Below are positions 17,932 through 26,784 of a DNA stretch of 64,000 bases, piece after piece (the first letter of the stretch is position 1; each line of letters begins with the position of its first letter). Under the pieces are notes generated by a model that worked only from the letters and a program-made list of their open reading frames with translations, searched no databases and was not told where the DNA came from. The DNA lies in contig NZ_DATCTU010000004.1 of the NCBI RefSeq assembly GCF_036567765.1, forward strand, positions 1 through 64,000, written 5' to 3'. The stretch is from Pseudobacteroides sp. (GTDB lineage: Bacteria; Bacillota; Clostridia; Acetivibrionales; DSM-2933). Both the position numbers and the translations under genes were made by a program.

Positions 17932-18022
17932 ATTTAATGATCAGTCATGATCATTAAATAACTTCCGCTATAAATTTCGCTCATGTGTTGACTTAACTCG
18001 TCAACACCCGCTCAAAAGCGGG
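17932..18022. other. Three adjacent perfect stem-loops upstream of the zinc-ribbon gene
   Basis: ATTTAATGATCA/TGATCATTAAAT (17932-17959, loop GTCA); GTGTTGAC/GTCAACAC (17985-18007, 7-base loop); CCCGCT/AGCGGG (18007-18022, loop CAAA), the last followed by AGTAATTTTTC. The third could be a terminator for a leader or for an unseen transcript; together they look like a structured 5' leader. No known riboswitch class is recognised. Confidence 0.55.
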
Positions 18023-18073
18023 AGTAATTTTTCATTCATGCCTTAGTATAATAATCTCCGAAAGGAATTAACT

Positions 18074-19672
18074 ATGTTTTGTCCTAATTGCAATTCAGAA
18101 GTTAACAATAATTACAGTAAATGCAATTATTGCGGTTATAGTTTTAGCAATGATCATAAAAATGACTATGTCAACAATGACAATTACACCAACACTAACG
18201 ACCAAAACCATGATGTTCTAAATGAATCTTATTTTTCCACTTATATTACAAGTTCACAGCAGGTAGATAAACAGTCAAGGGTATCTAAAAAAATCATAAT
18301 ACCCCTTGTGGCTGTTATTATTGTATTTTTGATTACGATACCGCTTTCCTTTTATCTGTACAACAATGTCTACCTTTACAACAAACAGGTTTCTTCAGTA
18401 ATAGACAAAGTTGAAGTCAAGAACTTTAACGGAGCAAAGACAACCTATGACAAAATAAAGAAAAGCAAGCCTTATGGCATTCAAACCAAGGTCCTATCTG
18501 CTGTTGAAAAGGATTTAAAGGATAGGGTAGAGGTGCTGTCAAAAAACTTTATAGATGATAAACTGAGCTATGCTGAGATTGACAAATGGTTTAAAGGCCT
18601 TTCACAGTTGGATTTTTTAAAAAGCAGTATAGGTGAAAAGGAAAAAACCCTTGCAAAAATTAAAGACTCAAAGGATAACATGGCAGCTGCTAACAAAGCC
18701 TTTAAAGATAAGGATTACCTTGAGGCCATAAATAAATACAAGCTTGTTATAAAGGAGGACAGCAGCAATTTTAAAAAGTCCAAAAGCAATATAGATTCTT
18801 GCATAAAGGATATGTATGATTATTATATCGATGAAGCTGAAAAAATGAGCAGTGACGGCAAATATGAGGATGCATACAAAACTGTGCATGCTATAGAAAG
18901 CTACTATAAAGAAGATAAAAAACTAAAATCTAAAGAAGACGACTATTTAAAAAATCTTTTAGACGCCACTGTAAAAAAAGCTGATGCATTAAACTCTAAA
19001 AAGAAGTTTGATGAAGCTATAAGTGAGTTAGAAAAGATTAGTAATTATTTTCCCAACAACGCTACAATCACTAAAAAGGTAAATGCATACAGAAAAAACA
19101 AAATAGATGCCAAAGTTGCCGAGCAGGAAAGAAAAGAAAAAAGGAAAAAAGAGATCCTATCAAAACTTTCCAAGGGCTATTACCGTGAATTCGACCTTAA
19201 TATATATTCGCCTAAGGGATACAGCACCAATAGTGTCAATATAAATGAGACCATAAACATAGAACCAAGGCTTTTTACCGATGTAAATGATTACGCCATT
19301 TTGATTTTGTATGCAGGCTTTGTTCAAAACACCCATATTAATTTTAATAAGGTAAACTTTGATGTGGACGGACAAATCATCGAGTGGAAAATAGATGCAA
19401 AGAATAAAAAGTCTCAGACAGGTTATGGCCAGGTGGCGGAGTGGTGCTTGTTATTTGGTTTTCACAATATAGAAATGCTTGATACGGTGAAAAAAATTGC
19501 AAACGCCAAAAACGTAACAATGATATTTGAAGGCAAAAAGCTTAGAAAGCATGTCCTCACAGCAAAAGAGAAGGAAAACCTCAAGCTCTTTTTTGAACTG
19601 TACAGCTATTACAATCATTTGAATGAAATTGATGAGTATTCCGAAAACTTTGACTTCAGCGAGTCTATATAA
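18074..19672 (+). CDS. Zinc-ribbon membrane-anchored protein with TPR-like region
   Basis: 532 residues. The N-terminus is a zinc ribbon: CPNC at 3-6 and CNYC at about 17-20. A polar Asn-rich linker leads to one membrane helix (about 75-98). The extracytoplasmic part is Lys-rich and helical, with TPR-like units (NKAFKDKDYLEAINKYKLVI, then AEKMSSDGKYEDAYKTVHAI) and a coiled coil rich in KERKEKRKKE near 350. The C-terminal 150 residues are beta-rich and unrecognised. The zinc-ribbon/TM/repeat layout resembles TcaA/YvbJ-type envelope proteins, but the C-terminal domain does not clearly match. Its leader contains the hairpin cluster at 17932-18022 and it has its own terminator. Confidence 0.75.
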   Translation: MFCPNCNSEVNNNYSKCNYCGYSFSNDHKNDYVNNDNYTNTNDQNHDVLNESYFSTYITSSQQVDKQSRVSKKIIIPLVAVIIVFLITIPLSFYLYNNVYLYNKQVSSVIDKVEVKNFNGAKTTYDKIKKSKPYGIQTKVLSAVEKDLKDRVEVLSKNFIDDKLSYAEIDKWFKGLSQLDFLKSSIGEKEKTLAKIKDSKDNMAAANKAFKDKDYLEAINKYKLVIKEDSSNFKKSKSNIDSCIKDMYDYYIDEAEKMSSDGKYEDAYKTVHAIESYYKEDKKLKSKEDDYLKNLLDATVKKADALNSKKKFDEAISELEKISNYFPNNATITKKVNAYRKNKIDAKVAEQERKEKRKKEILSKLSKGYYREFDLNIYSPKGYSTNSVNINETINIEPRLFTDVNDYAILILYAGFVQNTHINFNKVNFDVDGQIIEWKIDAKNKKSQTGYGQVAEWCLLFGFHNIEMLDTVKKIANAKNVTMIFEGKKLRKHVLTAKEKENLKLFFELYSYYNHLNEIDEYSENFDFSESI

Positions 19673-19695
19673 AAATGTAATAGATTTATCACTTT

Positions 19696-19726
19696 GCCGA
19701 ATCTTCATGTTAAAATTCGGCTTTTT
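19696..19726 (+). terminator. Rho-independent terminator
   Basis: GCCGAAT and ATTCGGC, 12-base loop, then TTTTT. It ends the zinc-ribbon gene transcript. Confidence 0.8.
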
Positions 19727-19965
19727 ATATGTTTGGGAAATTTCCACAGCAAACTTCATCATATATCGAAAGTATTGTAGCACAGCGGTTTGGGGGTTAT
19801 TTATAGCTTGACAAAACCACCTAATTAACTTATTATTAATTAGATGTAATAATCTCAACATTCCAATAGTATTTAATAACATAAATAAACAACTTTAAAG
19901 TATAATATGATCTAACCTTATATTTGAAAATATTTAATCAAATAAATTTCTCAGGAGGTAAAACT

Positions 19966-22320
19966 ATGAAGTACGGCTATTTTGATCGTCAGGCACGCGA
20001 ATATGTTATAGTAAGGCCTGACACACCAACACCTTGGATAAACTATATCGGAAGCGGTAAGTACGGCGGTATTGTTTCAAATACTGCAGGAGGGTACAGC
20101 TTTCATAAGGACCCTCAAAACAGAAGGGTTTTAAGGTATAGATACAACAATATACCTATGGATAGGCCTGGAAGGTACATATATGTCAGGGATTCGGTTA
20201 CCGGAGAATATTGGAACCCGGGATTCCAGCCTACAATGAAAAAGCTTGATTCATACTGCTGCAGACATGGTATGGGCTATACCACTATTGAAGGTGAGTA
20301 TAATGGTATAAATGCAGATGTTACATACTTTGTACCCGATGACAGGGACTTTGAAATATGGATTGTGAAGGTTAAAAACAATCTTAACATTGCAAAGAAA
20401 ATGCAGATCTTCACATATGCCGAATTCTGTTTCTGGGATGCAATTGCAGACCAGCAAAACGTTGACTGGGTTCAGCAGATAAACCAGGGACGTTACAATG
20501 ACGGAATAATTACATGGCATCCTCACCATGTAGCAAAAAGTGCTGCATTTATAGCTACAGGTGAAAAGGTTTCCAGCTTTGATACCAATCTCGAATCATT
20601 CATTGGAAAATATAGATCTGAAGCAAACCCAATAGCCGTTGAGCAGGGAGCGTGCTCCAATTCAATTTCACTTCGTCAGAACGGTGTAGGTGCCTTCTGC
20701 ATCGATGTTGAGCTCAATAAAGGTGAAGAAAAGGAAATAGTCTTTGTTCTTGGATATGCTGAAGACAAAACTTTATTAAAAGACGAATTAAAAGAATACC
20801 TTGATCCAAAGGGTGCCCATGCCGCACTTGAAAGGCTCAACAATTACTGGAATGAATACACTTCCAAGCTGTTTGTCGAAACTCCTGATGAAGAAATGAA
20901 TTTATTCCTTAATACATGGAACCAGTACCAGTGTAAGACAACCTTCAACTGGTCAAGATTTGTTTCATTGTATCAGCTTGGTCTTGCAAGGGGAATGGGT
21001 ATAAGGGACAGTGCTCAGGATACATTGGGCGTTATGCACACAATTCCTGAAGAAGCAAAAGGCCTTATCATAAAGCTCTTAAAATGCCAGTACACTGACG
21101 GTAGGGCTTACCATTTATTCTTCCCGCTTACAGGGGAAGGCGGATCGGGTGATGCTCCTGTTAAGAAATTCGACTGGTACTCAGACGACCACTTGTGGCT
21201 TATACTTGCTGTTAACGCATATATCAAGGAAACAGGGGATTACGCATTCCTTGATGAAAAGGTTCTATATAACGACAAGAAAACAGAAGCAACTGTGCTT
21301 GAGCACCTAAATAAGGCACTTGACTTTACTGCTAACAATTTAGGGCCTCACAAAATAGCTCTGGCAGGACGTGCAGACTGGAACGACACCTTAAACCTCG
21401 ATGTAGGTTTGGGAGTTGCAGAAAGCGTATTTACATCAATGCTATATTGCAGAGCCGCATTGGAAATGAAAGAAATTGCAGAATTCCTCGGCAAGAAGGA
21501 AGATGCAGCAAGCTATGTAAAATTGTTCAAAACTATGAAAAATGCCATTAACGAAACCTGTTGGGACGGAGAATGGTACAAGAGAGCTTTCGACGATTAC
21601 GGGAATGCACTTGGAACCAAGGATGCCGCATTCGGTAAAATATTTATAAATTCACAGTCATGGGCTGTTTTAGGCGGAGTAGCGGAAGGGGAATATGCAA
21701 GAAAATGCCTTGATTCCGTTGAAACTCACCTTAACACAAAATACGGAATTGTTGCAATGTATCCTGCATATAACGAATTTGACGAAACAAAGGGTGGAAT
21801 AACAACATATCCTCCAGGAGCAAAGGAAAACGGAGGCATATTCCTCCATACAAACCCATGGGTAATGATTGCGGAAATCATGATGGGCAACGGAGAAAAG
21901 GCATATCAGTATTACAAGCAGATAATGCCCGCTGCACGCAACAACGAAGCTGATCACCTTGAGGTTGAGCCGTACGTATACCCACAGAATATACTTGGTA
22001 AAGAGCATCCTCAGTTCGGTATAGGAAGAAACTCATGGCTCAGCGGTACAGCTGCCTGGAACCTTGTTGCAGCAAGCCAGTTCATACTTGGTGTAAGAGC
22101 AGGCTATGACTGTCTCATAGTTGACCCATGCATACCTGCTTCATGGGAAACCTATAAAGTTAAGAGGATATTCCGTGGTGCAACATACATGATTGAAGTT
22201 CAAAACCCTGATAAGGTTAATAAAGGGGTCAAGAAGATAATTGTAAATGGAAATACAGTGGATAAGATACCTGTATTCCCTAAAGGAACAACACATACTG
22301 TACAGGTTATAATGGGGTAA
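19966..22320 (+). CDS. Cellobiose phosphorylase (GH94)
   Basis: 784 residues from ATG 19966 (AGGAGG seven bases upstream); a TTG at 19924 is in frame but has no such site. The N-terminus MKYGYFDRQAREYVI and the runs SNTAGGYSF, RYRYNN and CRHGMGYT are those of GH94 cellobiose phosphorylases. The catalytic region includes YSDDHLW, with the general-acid Asp, and GRADWND. The enzyme converts cellobiose and phosphate to glucose 1-phosphate and glucose in the cytoplasm and saves ATP, the usual route in cellulolytic clostridia. A TATAAT at 19901-19906 may be its -10 box. It is followed after five bases by a GH3 gene, so the two form an operon. Cellodextrin phosphorylase is less likely given the length and the motif set. 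Confidence 0.93.
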   Translation: MKYGYFDRQAREYVIVRPDTPTPWINYIGSGKYGGIVSNTAGGYSFHKDPQNRRVLRYRYNNIPMDRPGRYIYVRDSVTGEYWNPGFQPTMKKLDSYCCRHGMGYTTIEGEYNGINADVTYFVPDDRDFEIWIVKVKNNLNIAKKMQIFTYAEFCFWDAIADQQNVDWVQQINQGRYNDGIITWHPHHVAKSAAFIATGEKVSSFDTNLESFIGKYRSEANPIAVEQGACSNSISLRQNGVGAFCIDVELNKGEEKEIVFVLGYAEDKTLLKDELKEYLDPKGAHAALERLNNYWNEYTSKLFVETPDEEMNLFLNTWNQYQCKTTFNWSRFVSLYQLGLARGMGIRDSAQDTLGVMHTIPEEAKGLIIKLLKCQYTDGRAYHLFFPLTGEGGSGDAPVKKFDWYSDDHLWLILAVNAYIKETGDYAFLDEKVLYNDKKTEATVLEHLNKALDFTANNLGPHKIALAGRADWNDTLNLDVGLGVAESVFTSMLYCRAALEMKEIAEFLGKKEDAASYVKLFKTMKNAINETCWDGEWYKRAFDDYGNALGTKDAAFGKIFINSQSWAVLGGVAEGEYARKCLDSVETHLNTKYGIVAMYPAYNEFDETKGGITTYPPGAKENGGIFLHTNPWVMIAEIMMGNGEKAYQYYKQIMPAARNNEADHLEVEPYVYPQNILGKEHPQFGIGRNSWLSGTAAWNLVAASQFILGVRAGYDCLIVDPCIPASWETYKVKRIFRGATYMIEVQNPDKVNKGVKKIIVNGNTVDKIPVFPKGTTHTVQVIMG

Positions 22321-22325
22321 ATGTA

Positions 22326-24026
22326 ATGAGTAAAGAATGGATAAATAAAACCCTGGGCAAGATGAGCCTTGAAGAAAAAGTAGGGCAGCTTCTGATGGTT
22401 TTTTTCCATAGCATAGCAACTCCCGAAAGCCACCAGAAGATAGTTAATGAAGTCTTAAAATACAATTTGGGCGGAGTGTTTCACTCCTCCCTTACTAAAG
22501 AAAGCCTTGTAAGCTTTTCAAAGGAAGTTCAAGCTGCCTCGAAGATACCAGTCCTTATAGCAGGTGATTATGAGTGCGGTCCAGGCTGGGTTGTAGACGG
22601 CGGCCTAAGGGTTTCCCGTCCCATGACCAGGGGAAATGCAGGGGACACTGAGCTTGAATACAACATTGGAAAGCTCATAGCACAGCAGGGAAGGGCAATA
22701 GGGTCATCAGTGACCTTCAGTCCTGTTATTGATTTAAACACCGACAGGATGAACCCTGATGTAAACATAAGGGCTTATGGTGAAGATGTTGATACCGTTT
22801 GCAAACTGGCAGTCCCTTACATAAAAGGGATTCAGGAAAACGGAATGCTGGCTTGTGTCAAGCATTTTCCCGGAAACGGTGCCACAGATATGGATCAGCA
22901 TATCTGCACAGCTATTATAGACTGCAGCAGGGAAGAGATGTATGACAACTTCCTTGAAGCCTACAGGAGAACCTTCAGGGAAGCAGACCCTGCTTTTGTT
23001 ATGATTGCACATCTTGAAGTGCCATCACTAGCAACAGAAATCAATCCTAAAAACGGAAGAATTGTTCCTGCATCGGTTTCAAAAGAAATCGTTACAGATA
23101 TACTGAAGAAGGAATTAGGCTTTAAGGGTGTTGCAATATCCGACGCCTTAAACATGGGCGGTATTACCACCCATTATTCAAGGCAGGAGGTTGCAGTCAA
23201 GTCCATCCTTGCAGGAATAGATATGCTTCTGGTGTTCAATGAAGGCAACTTCAACCTGGAGTACGATGCAATATTAAACGCAGCAAAAGAAGGAATAATT
23301 CCAATTGAGCGAATAGACGATGCTGTTTCCAATATCCTTAATGCCAAGGTTAAGGCAGGTCTTCATGTTGATATGGGACTTCCATTTGAGAATACTGTTA
23401 TTGATGAACTTTTTACTCCCGGAAAATACGACAAATTAAGCATTGAGGCTATTTCCAGGGGAATAACCGTATTAAGAAACAAAGATAATATCCTGCCAAT
23501 TAAGGATATAAAAGGCAAGAAGGTAATAGTATTATCCACCTTCAATCCTGATGAGGAGACCTTGACAATACAGGGCCAGGAGCTTATAGTCATGCGAGAT
23601 AAGACTCCTGAGCTTCTAAAGCAAAGGGGAGCAGAAGTTGAAGAGTTTGTTATACCCCTTCATATGACTGTGGGGGATATATACGACATTATAGGCAAGG
23701 CAAAAGAGGCTGATTATGTGTTCTTCAATTTCTTCATAGCACCCAGTTGGGGAATCGGTACCCTGATCCCCAACAAGAGCTCACTTAGATTTTTTATGTT
23801 CGGTCTTTTAAACATAGATACGCCTGTAATAATAACAGCTTTCGGAGATCCCTATGTGATTTACTATTGCCCAAGTGCCAAGGTATATATGTGCACATAT
23901 GACGAAACACCTCCTGCACAGCTGGCAGCTGTTAAGGCATGGCTTGGTGAGGAGAAAGTCAAAGGAAGGACACCGGTAAGACTAAAGAGTATTTTTGAAA
24001 GAGGCGACGGAATTTTATTGGATTAG
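22326..24026 (+). CDS. GH3 glycoside hydrolase, NagZ-like
   Basis: 566 residues without a signal peptide. The barrel has KHFPGNGATDMDQH (179-192), the signature of GH3 beta-N-acetylglucosaminidases in which the His of the DxH pair acts as acid/base, and the nucleophile Asp273 in ISDALNMGG. A second domain (about 370-566) carries the GH3 C-terminal fold (VLRNKDNILPI). The NagZ-type His motif argues for hexosaminidase or phosphorylase-like chemistry on GlcNAc or broad glucosides; the cellobiose phosphorylase neighbour would fit a beta-glucosidase. Substrate is undecided. It is co-transcribed with the GH94 gene and ends before a tandem repeat and a terminator. Confidence 0.85.
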   Translation: MSKEWINKTLGKMSLEEKVGQLLMVFFHSIATPESHQKIVNEVLKYNLGGVFHSSLTKESLVSFSKEVQAASKIPVLIAGDYECGPGWVVDGGLRVSRPMTRGNAGDTELEYNIGKLIAQQGRAIGSSVTFSPVIDLNTDRMNPDVNIRAYGEDVDTVCKLAVPYIKGIQENGMLACVKHFPGNGATDMDQHICTAIIDCSREEMYDNFLEAYRRTFREADPAFVMIAHLEVPSLATEINPKNGRIVPASVSKEIVTDILKKELGFKGVAISDALNMGGITTHYSRQEVAVKSILAGIDMLLVFNEGNFNLEYDAILNAAKEGIIPIERIDDAVSNILNAKVKAGLHVDMGLPFENTVIDELFTPGKYDKLSIEAISRGITVLRNKDNILPIKDIKGKKVIVLSTFNPDEETLTIQGQELIVMRDKTPELLKQRGAEVEEFVIPLHMTVGDIYDIIGKAKEADYVFFNFFIAPSWGIGTLIPNKSSLRFFMFGLLNIDTPVIITAFGDPYVIYYCPSAKVYMCTYDETPPAQLAAVKAWLGEEKVKGRTPVRLKSIFERGDGILLD

Positions 24027-24040
24027 ATTATCAAAATCCA

Positions 24041-24097
24041 AAAATATTATTACAAATTTATAAATATTATTACAAATTTAAAAATATTATTAGAAAT
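24041..24097 (+). repeat. Tandem repeat, 20-bp period, nearly three copies
   Basis: AAAATATTATTACAAATTTA at 24041-24060 is repeated at 24061-24080 with one change and again, more diverged, at 24081-24097. It lies between the GH3 stop and its terminator. Confidence 0.85.
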
Positions 24098-24167
24098 GCG
24101 ACCAAAAACTAATTTTATATTTGTTTATTATAGCATGCAAGACTAATTCCCTAAGTTATAATTTTTG

Positions 24168-24194
24168 AGGCTTTAATCTAAGCCTTCTTTTTTT
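24168..24194 (+). terminator. Rho-independent terminator of the GH94-GH3 operon
   Basis: AGGCTT, loop TAATCT, AAGCCT, then TCTTTTTTT. It lies immediately before the convergent recombinase gene. Confidence 0.75.
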
Positions 24195-24208
24195 GCCTTT
24201 TTTAACTA

Positions 24209-25180
24209 CTACTTTCTCGAAAAATTAGACAGTGGATTATTGTCCACAGCGTCCTTAAGCTGCTGCTTGTCAAGGTGGGTATAAATCTCCGTTGTAGCAA
24301 TGCTTTCATGCCCCAAGAGCTCCTGAAGAGCCCTAATGTCAACCTTTCCGTACTTATACATAAGGGTGGCTGCAGTGTGTCTTAGCTTGTGGGTAGAGTA
24401 TCTGTTGGGATCAAGGCCTGACATCTTTATAAACTTTTTAACAATATGCTGCACAGTAACCTTACTGATACGCTGTTTTCTTTCACTTAAAAACAGTGCA
24501 TTTTTGTCCTTTACGCCGTCTACCTTACGAACATACTTATATGACTCGATAGCATCAAGACATGCCTTATTTAAAGGAATCATACGTTCTTTGTCGCCCT
24601 TACCGATGACAGTGAGGGTGTCATTTTTTATGTTATTTAAATTTATGCCTACAAGCTCCGATAGTCTCAAACCACAGTTTAAAAATAGTGTTATTATTGC
24701 AAAATCACGTTCTGAATATTCGCCGCTGACAGAGTCTAGAAGCTGCTTGCTTTCCTGAACGTTCAGGTAGCGGGGGAGACGCTTTACTATTTTGGGCGAT
24801 TCCAGCTCACTTGCAGGATTCACCTCTAATAATTTTGCCTTATTAGTTATGTAATTGAAAAAGGACTTGAGGCTTGCAACCTTTCTAGCCCTTGCATGGG
24901 CTGAATTATCACGGCTATTGCTAACAAAAGACATAAACGAATAAAGATCGCTTAAATTAACTGTTTTGATAAGATCAATATCAATGTCGGTTATTGTGAT
25001 TTTATCAAATTCATCCTTGTTTTTTTCTATATTTCTATGTATTTTTAAAAAACGGAAAAAAACTCTCAGGTCATAAAAGTATACCTGAATAGTATTTATA
25101 GATTTTCCCTTAATTGTCTGCATATAATTTAAGAAGTCCCTAAGGATTAAAGGCATTTCATAATCATTTATATTTTTCAT
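24209..25180 (-). CDS. Tyrosine recombinase, XerC/XerD-like
   Basis: 323 residues with an N-terminal SAM-like DNA-binding domain (about 10-115) and a catalytic domain holding the full tyrosine recombinase set: Arg172 (GLRLSEL), Lys194 (GKGDKER), His264 and Arg267 (HKLRHTAA), His291 (LGHESIATT) and Tyr300. Length is a little over the roughly 300 usual for Xer proteins. It stands alone with no excisionase or phage gene nearby, so it may be the chromosomal Xer or one of the extra Xer-like recombinases common in clostridia. No dif site was recognised in the flanks. Confidence 0.88.
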   Translation of the reverse strand: MKNINDYEMPLILRDFLNYMQTIKGKSINTIQVYFYDLRVFFRFLKIHRNIEKNKDEFDKITITDIDIDLIKTVNLSDLYSFMSFVSNSRDNSAHARARKVASLKSFFNYITNKAKLLEVNPASELESPKIVKRLPRYLNVQESKQLLDSVSGEYSERDFAIITLFLNCGLRLSELVGINLNNIKNDTLTVIGKGDKERMIPLNKACLDAIESYKYVRKVDGVKDKNALFLSERKQRISKVTVQHIVKKFIKMSGLDPNRYSTHKLRHTAATLMYKYGKVDIRALQELLGHESIATTEIYTHLDKQQLKDAVDNNPLSNFSRK

Positions 25181-25651
25181 TTGTATACCTCGGAATATAA
25201 GAATTTACTGCAATTATTAATCCACTACAATAATATTATAATAATTATCTAGCGTTTTCAATATAAAAGCCTTTAAAGCACAAACTTTAGAGGCTCTATT
25301 GTTATTAAATATAAACAAAAATATGCTTATATTTAAGTCAAATTCAAGACATTTAAACAACAACTTAATGTAATACGCAAGAGTTACTCATATTCCAGCC
25401 ACTGGTCGGTATTTTTACGATGGAATTGCTGGGATAAATTAAACCCGTTACGTATAAATTTTCATTATATTCTATGTTGGACATATAAAAATCTGCTGAT
25501 TTGATATATGGTCTTTTTGTCAATCCGAGATATTTTATTTACTCTATTGAATTAGCTTAGTTGAATAGATCCTTCTTTATTTTTAGAAGAAATACTGATA
25601 GAATATATTATGCTCACAGCCAACTAATTTTACAAATGACAAGGGGGAGCC
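25181..25651. other. Intergenic region with one AT-rich dyad
   Basis: 471 bases between divergent genes. The only structure seen is TTAAATATAA (25305-25314) paired with TTATATTTAA (25327-25336). The ribosome binding site AAGGGGGAG precedes the gene at 25652. No gene found. Confidence 0.5.
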
Positions 25652-26335
25652 ATGAAGAATGATATGCTGAGATTAATTTTAAAATTGATTATATACATTT
25701 CATTTATTACTACCATGATAACAAATTCGTTTTTTTTAACATATGGAGATGGGCCCAATGGGGGACAATACAATGCCAAATTTACCACCATCATACCAGT
25801 AGTAGATGGTGTTGGAGGTGACAGTTGCTGGGATATGGGAGATTGGGCACCTATTGAAAGCCTGTGGCTGGGTCAGCAACCGTCAAAATCCGACTTAAGC
25901 GGGAGATACAAAATTTTGTGGACTAAGGAAAGATTGTATTTTTTAATTGAAATTGTAGATGATTTGATTTCAGATACCCACAACGATCCGCTTACAGACT
26001 ACTATAAGGACGATACATTAGAAATATTTATTGATGAAGATGGTTCAGGCGGTGATCACAGATATAGCCATAATGCATTTGCATACCATATTTCGGTGAA
26101 AGACTTTAATGCTGTTGATTTAAACAAAATTGAAGGCAAAAAAGTGGAGCTTTGGGTTGGAAAAAATTCAGCACTCATAGACAACAGCATTGTATTAATC
26201 GACCCAACAAACAAGGAATCAGCTCCATTTATATCTAAAGGCAGAACATATCTCCCGCTAAGGTTTGTCAGCGAGTGCCTTGGCCTTAAAGTAAACTGGA
26301 ACCCGGAATTAAAAGAAGTTCAAATCCATAATTAA
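25652..26335 (+). CDS. Secreted CBM9-like plus copper amine oxidase N-like protein
   Basis: 227 residues with a hydrophobic signal segment (about 5-33). Residues of about 45-150 resemble a family 9 carbohydrate-binding module: PVVDGVGGDSCWDMGDWAPI, KILWTKERLYFLIEIVDD and DTLEIFIDEDGSGG are the typical strands of these xylan/cellulose-binding domains. The module stops early and is joined directly to a single copper_amine_oxidN1 unit (RTYLPLRFVSECLGLKVNWN) that ends the protein. A full CBM9 is longer, so the end of that module may be lost. No enzyme domain. The same C-terminal domain type occurs at 16336-17721. Confidence 0.78.
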   Translation: MKNDMLRLILKLIIYISFITTMITNSFFLTYGDGPNGGQYNAKFTTIIPVVDGVGGDSCWDMGDWAPIESLWLGQQPSKSDLSGRYKILWTKERLYFLIEIVDDLISDTHNDPLTDYYKDDTLEIFIDEDGSGGDHRYSHNAFAYHISVKDFNAVDLNKIEGKKVELWVGKNSALIDNSIVLIDPTNKESAPFISKGRTYLPLRFVSECLGLKVNWNPELKEVQIHN

Positions 26336-26480
26336 TATATCTTCGACTAATGGAATCTATTTAACATTTAATATAATATTTTGAATAATTTATGTAATAA
26401 AATGCAAAAATAATAGAAAGGTTTGAACCACCTTTTCATTAATTAATTCCTACAGCAACTGTAAGAAAACATCTATTAGG

Positions 26481-26521
26481 AAAACTCACACATTATAGGA
26501 TCTATTTATGTGTGAGTTTTT
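26481..26521 (+). terminator. Rho-independent terminator
   Basis: AAAACTCACACA (26481-26492) pairs with TGTGTGAGTTTT (26509-26520), with T-rich sequence after it. It lies 145 bases after the CBM9-like gene, which is the only candidate upstream gene. Confidence 0.75.
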
Positions 26522-26568
26522 GCTTTAATATATTACAGTTTTTTACTTTTTACTAACAAATGACTGAA

Positions 26569-26601
26569 TTAGCACCATAAAGAGAAAATACGTTTTATCA
26601 T
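26569..26601 (-). CDS. Possible 10-codon peptide behind a very strong ribosome binding site
   Basis: On the minus strand AGGAGGAGG is followed after a short spacer by ATG and ten codons, MIKRIFSLWC, then TAA. Its position directly after a 16-bp hairpin makes it unlike random sequence, but the peptide is too short to judge by coding statistics and no gene follows it on this strand. It could be a leader peptide whose gene is lost, a toxin-like micropeptide, or chance. Confidence 0.25.
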   Translation of the reverse strand: MIKRIFSLWC

Positions 26602-26612
26602 AAAATCCTCCT

Positions 26613-26648
26613 CCTGATTAAACGAAATTTTTATTTCGTTTAATCAGG
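26613..26648 (-). repeat. Perfect 16-bp inverted repeat with a TTTT loop
   Basis: CCTGATTAAACGAAAT and its exact complement around four T. On the minus strand the 3' end of the stem (CAGG) overlaps the AGGAGGAGG before the ten-codon frame, so the hairpin could hide or expose that site. On the plus strand no T-tract follows, so it is not an ordinary terminator. The rest of 26336-26784 holds the terminator at 26481 and nothing else recognisable. Confidence 0.85.
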
Positions 26649-26784
26649 TGTAAATCTTTTTACCTCTCTCCGATATTTATCCTGGGCCATTCCATTTCAT
26701 ATTAGGTATGACTAATTCTTGCCACCTCTACTTGCATTATATCAAAGATAATGCTATCTTAATACTATATGGGGTGATTTTACA

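Noticed and set aside
24041-24100. AT-rich repeats as a CRISPR array
   Set aside because: The units are directly adjacent with no spacers and show drift; no cas genes. No CRISPR array was seen anywhere in the window.
24209-25180. Xer-like recombinase as part of a prophage or integrative element
   Set aside because: No phage, excisionase or attachment-site features nearby; the neighbours are metabolic genes.
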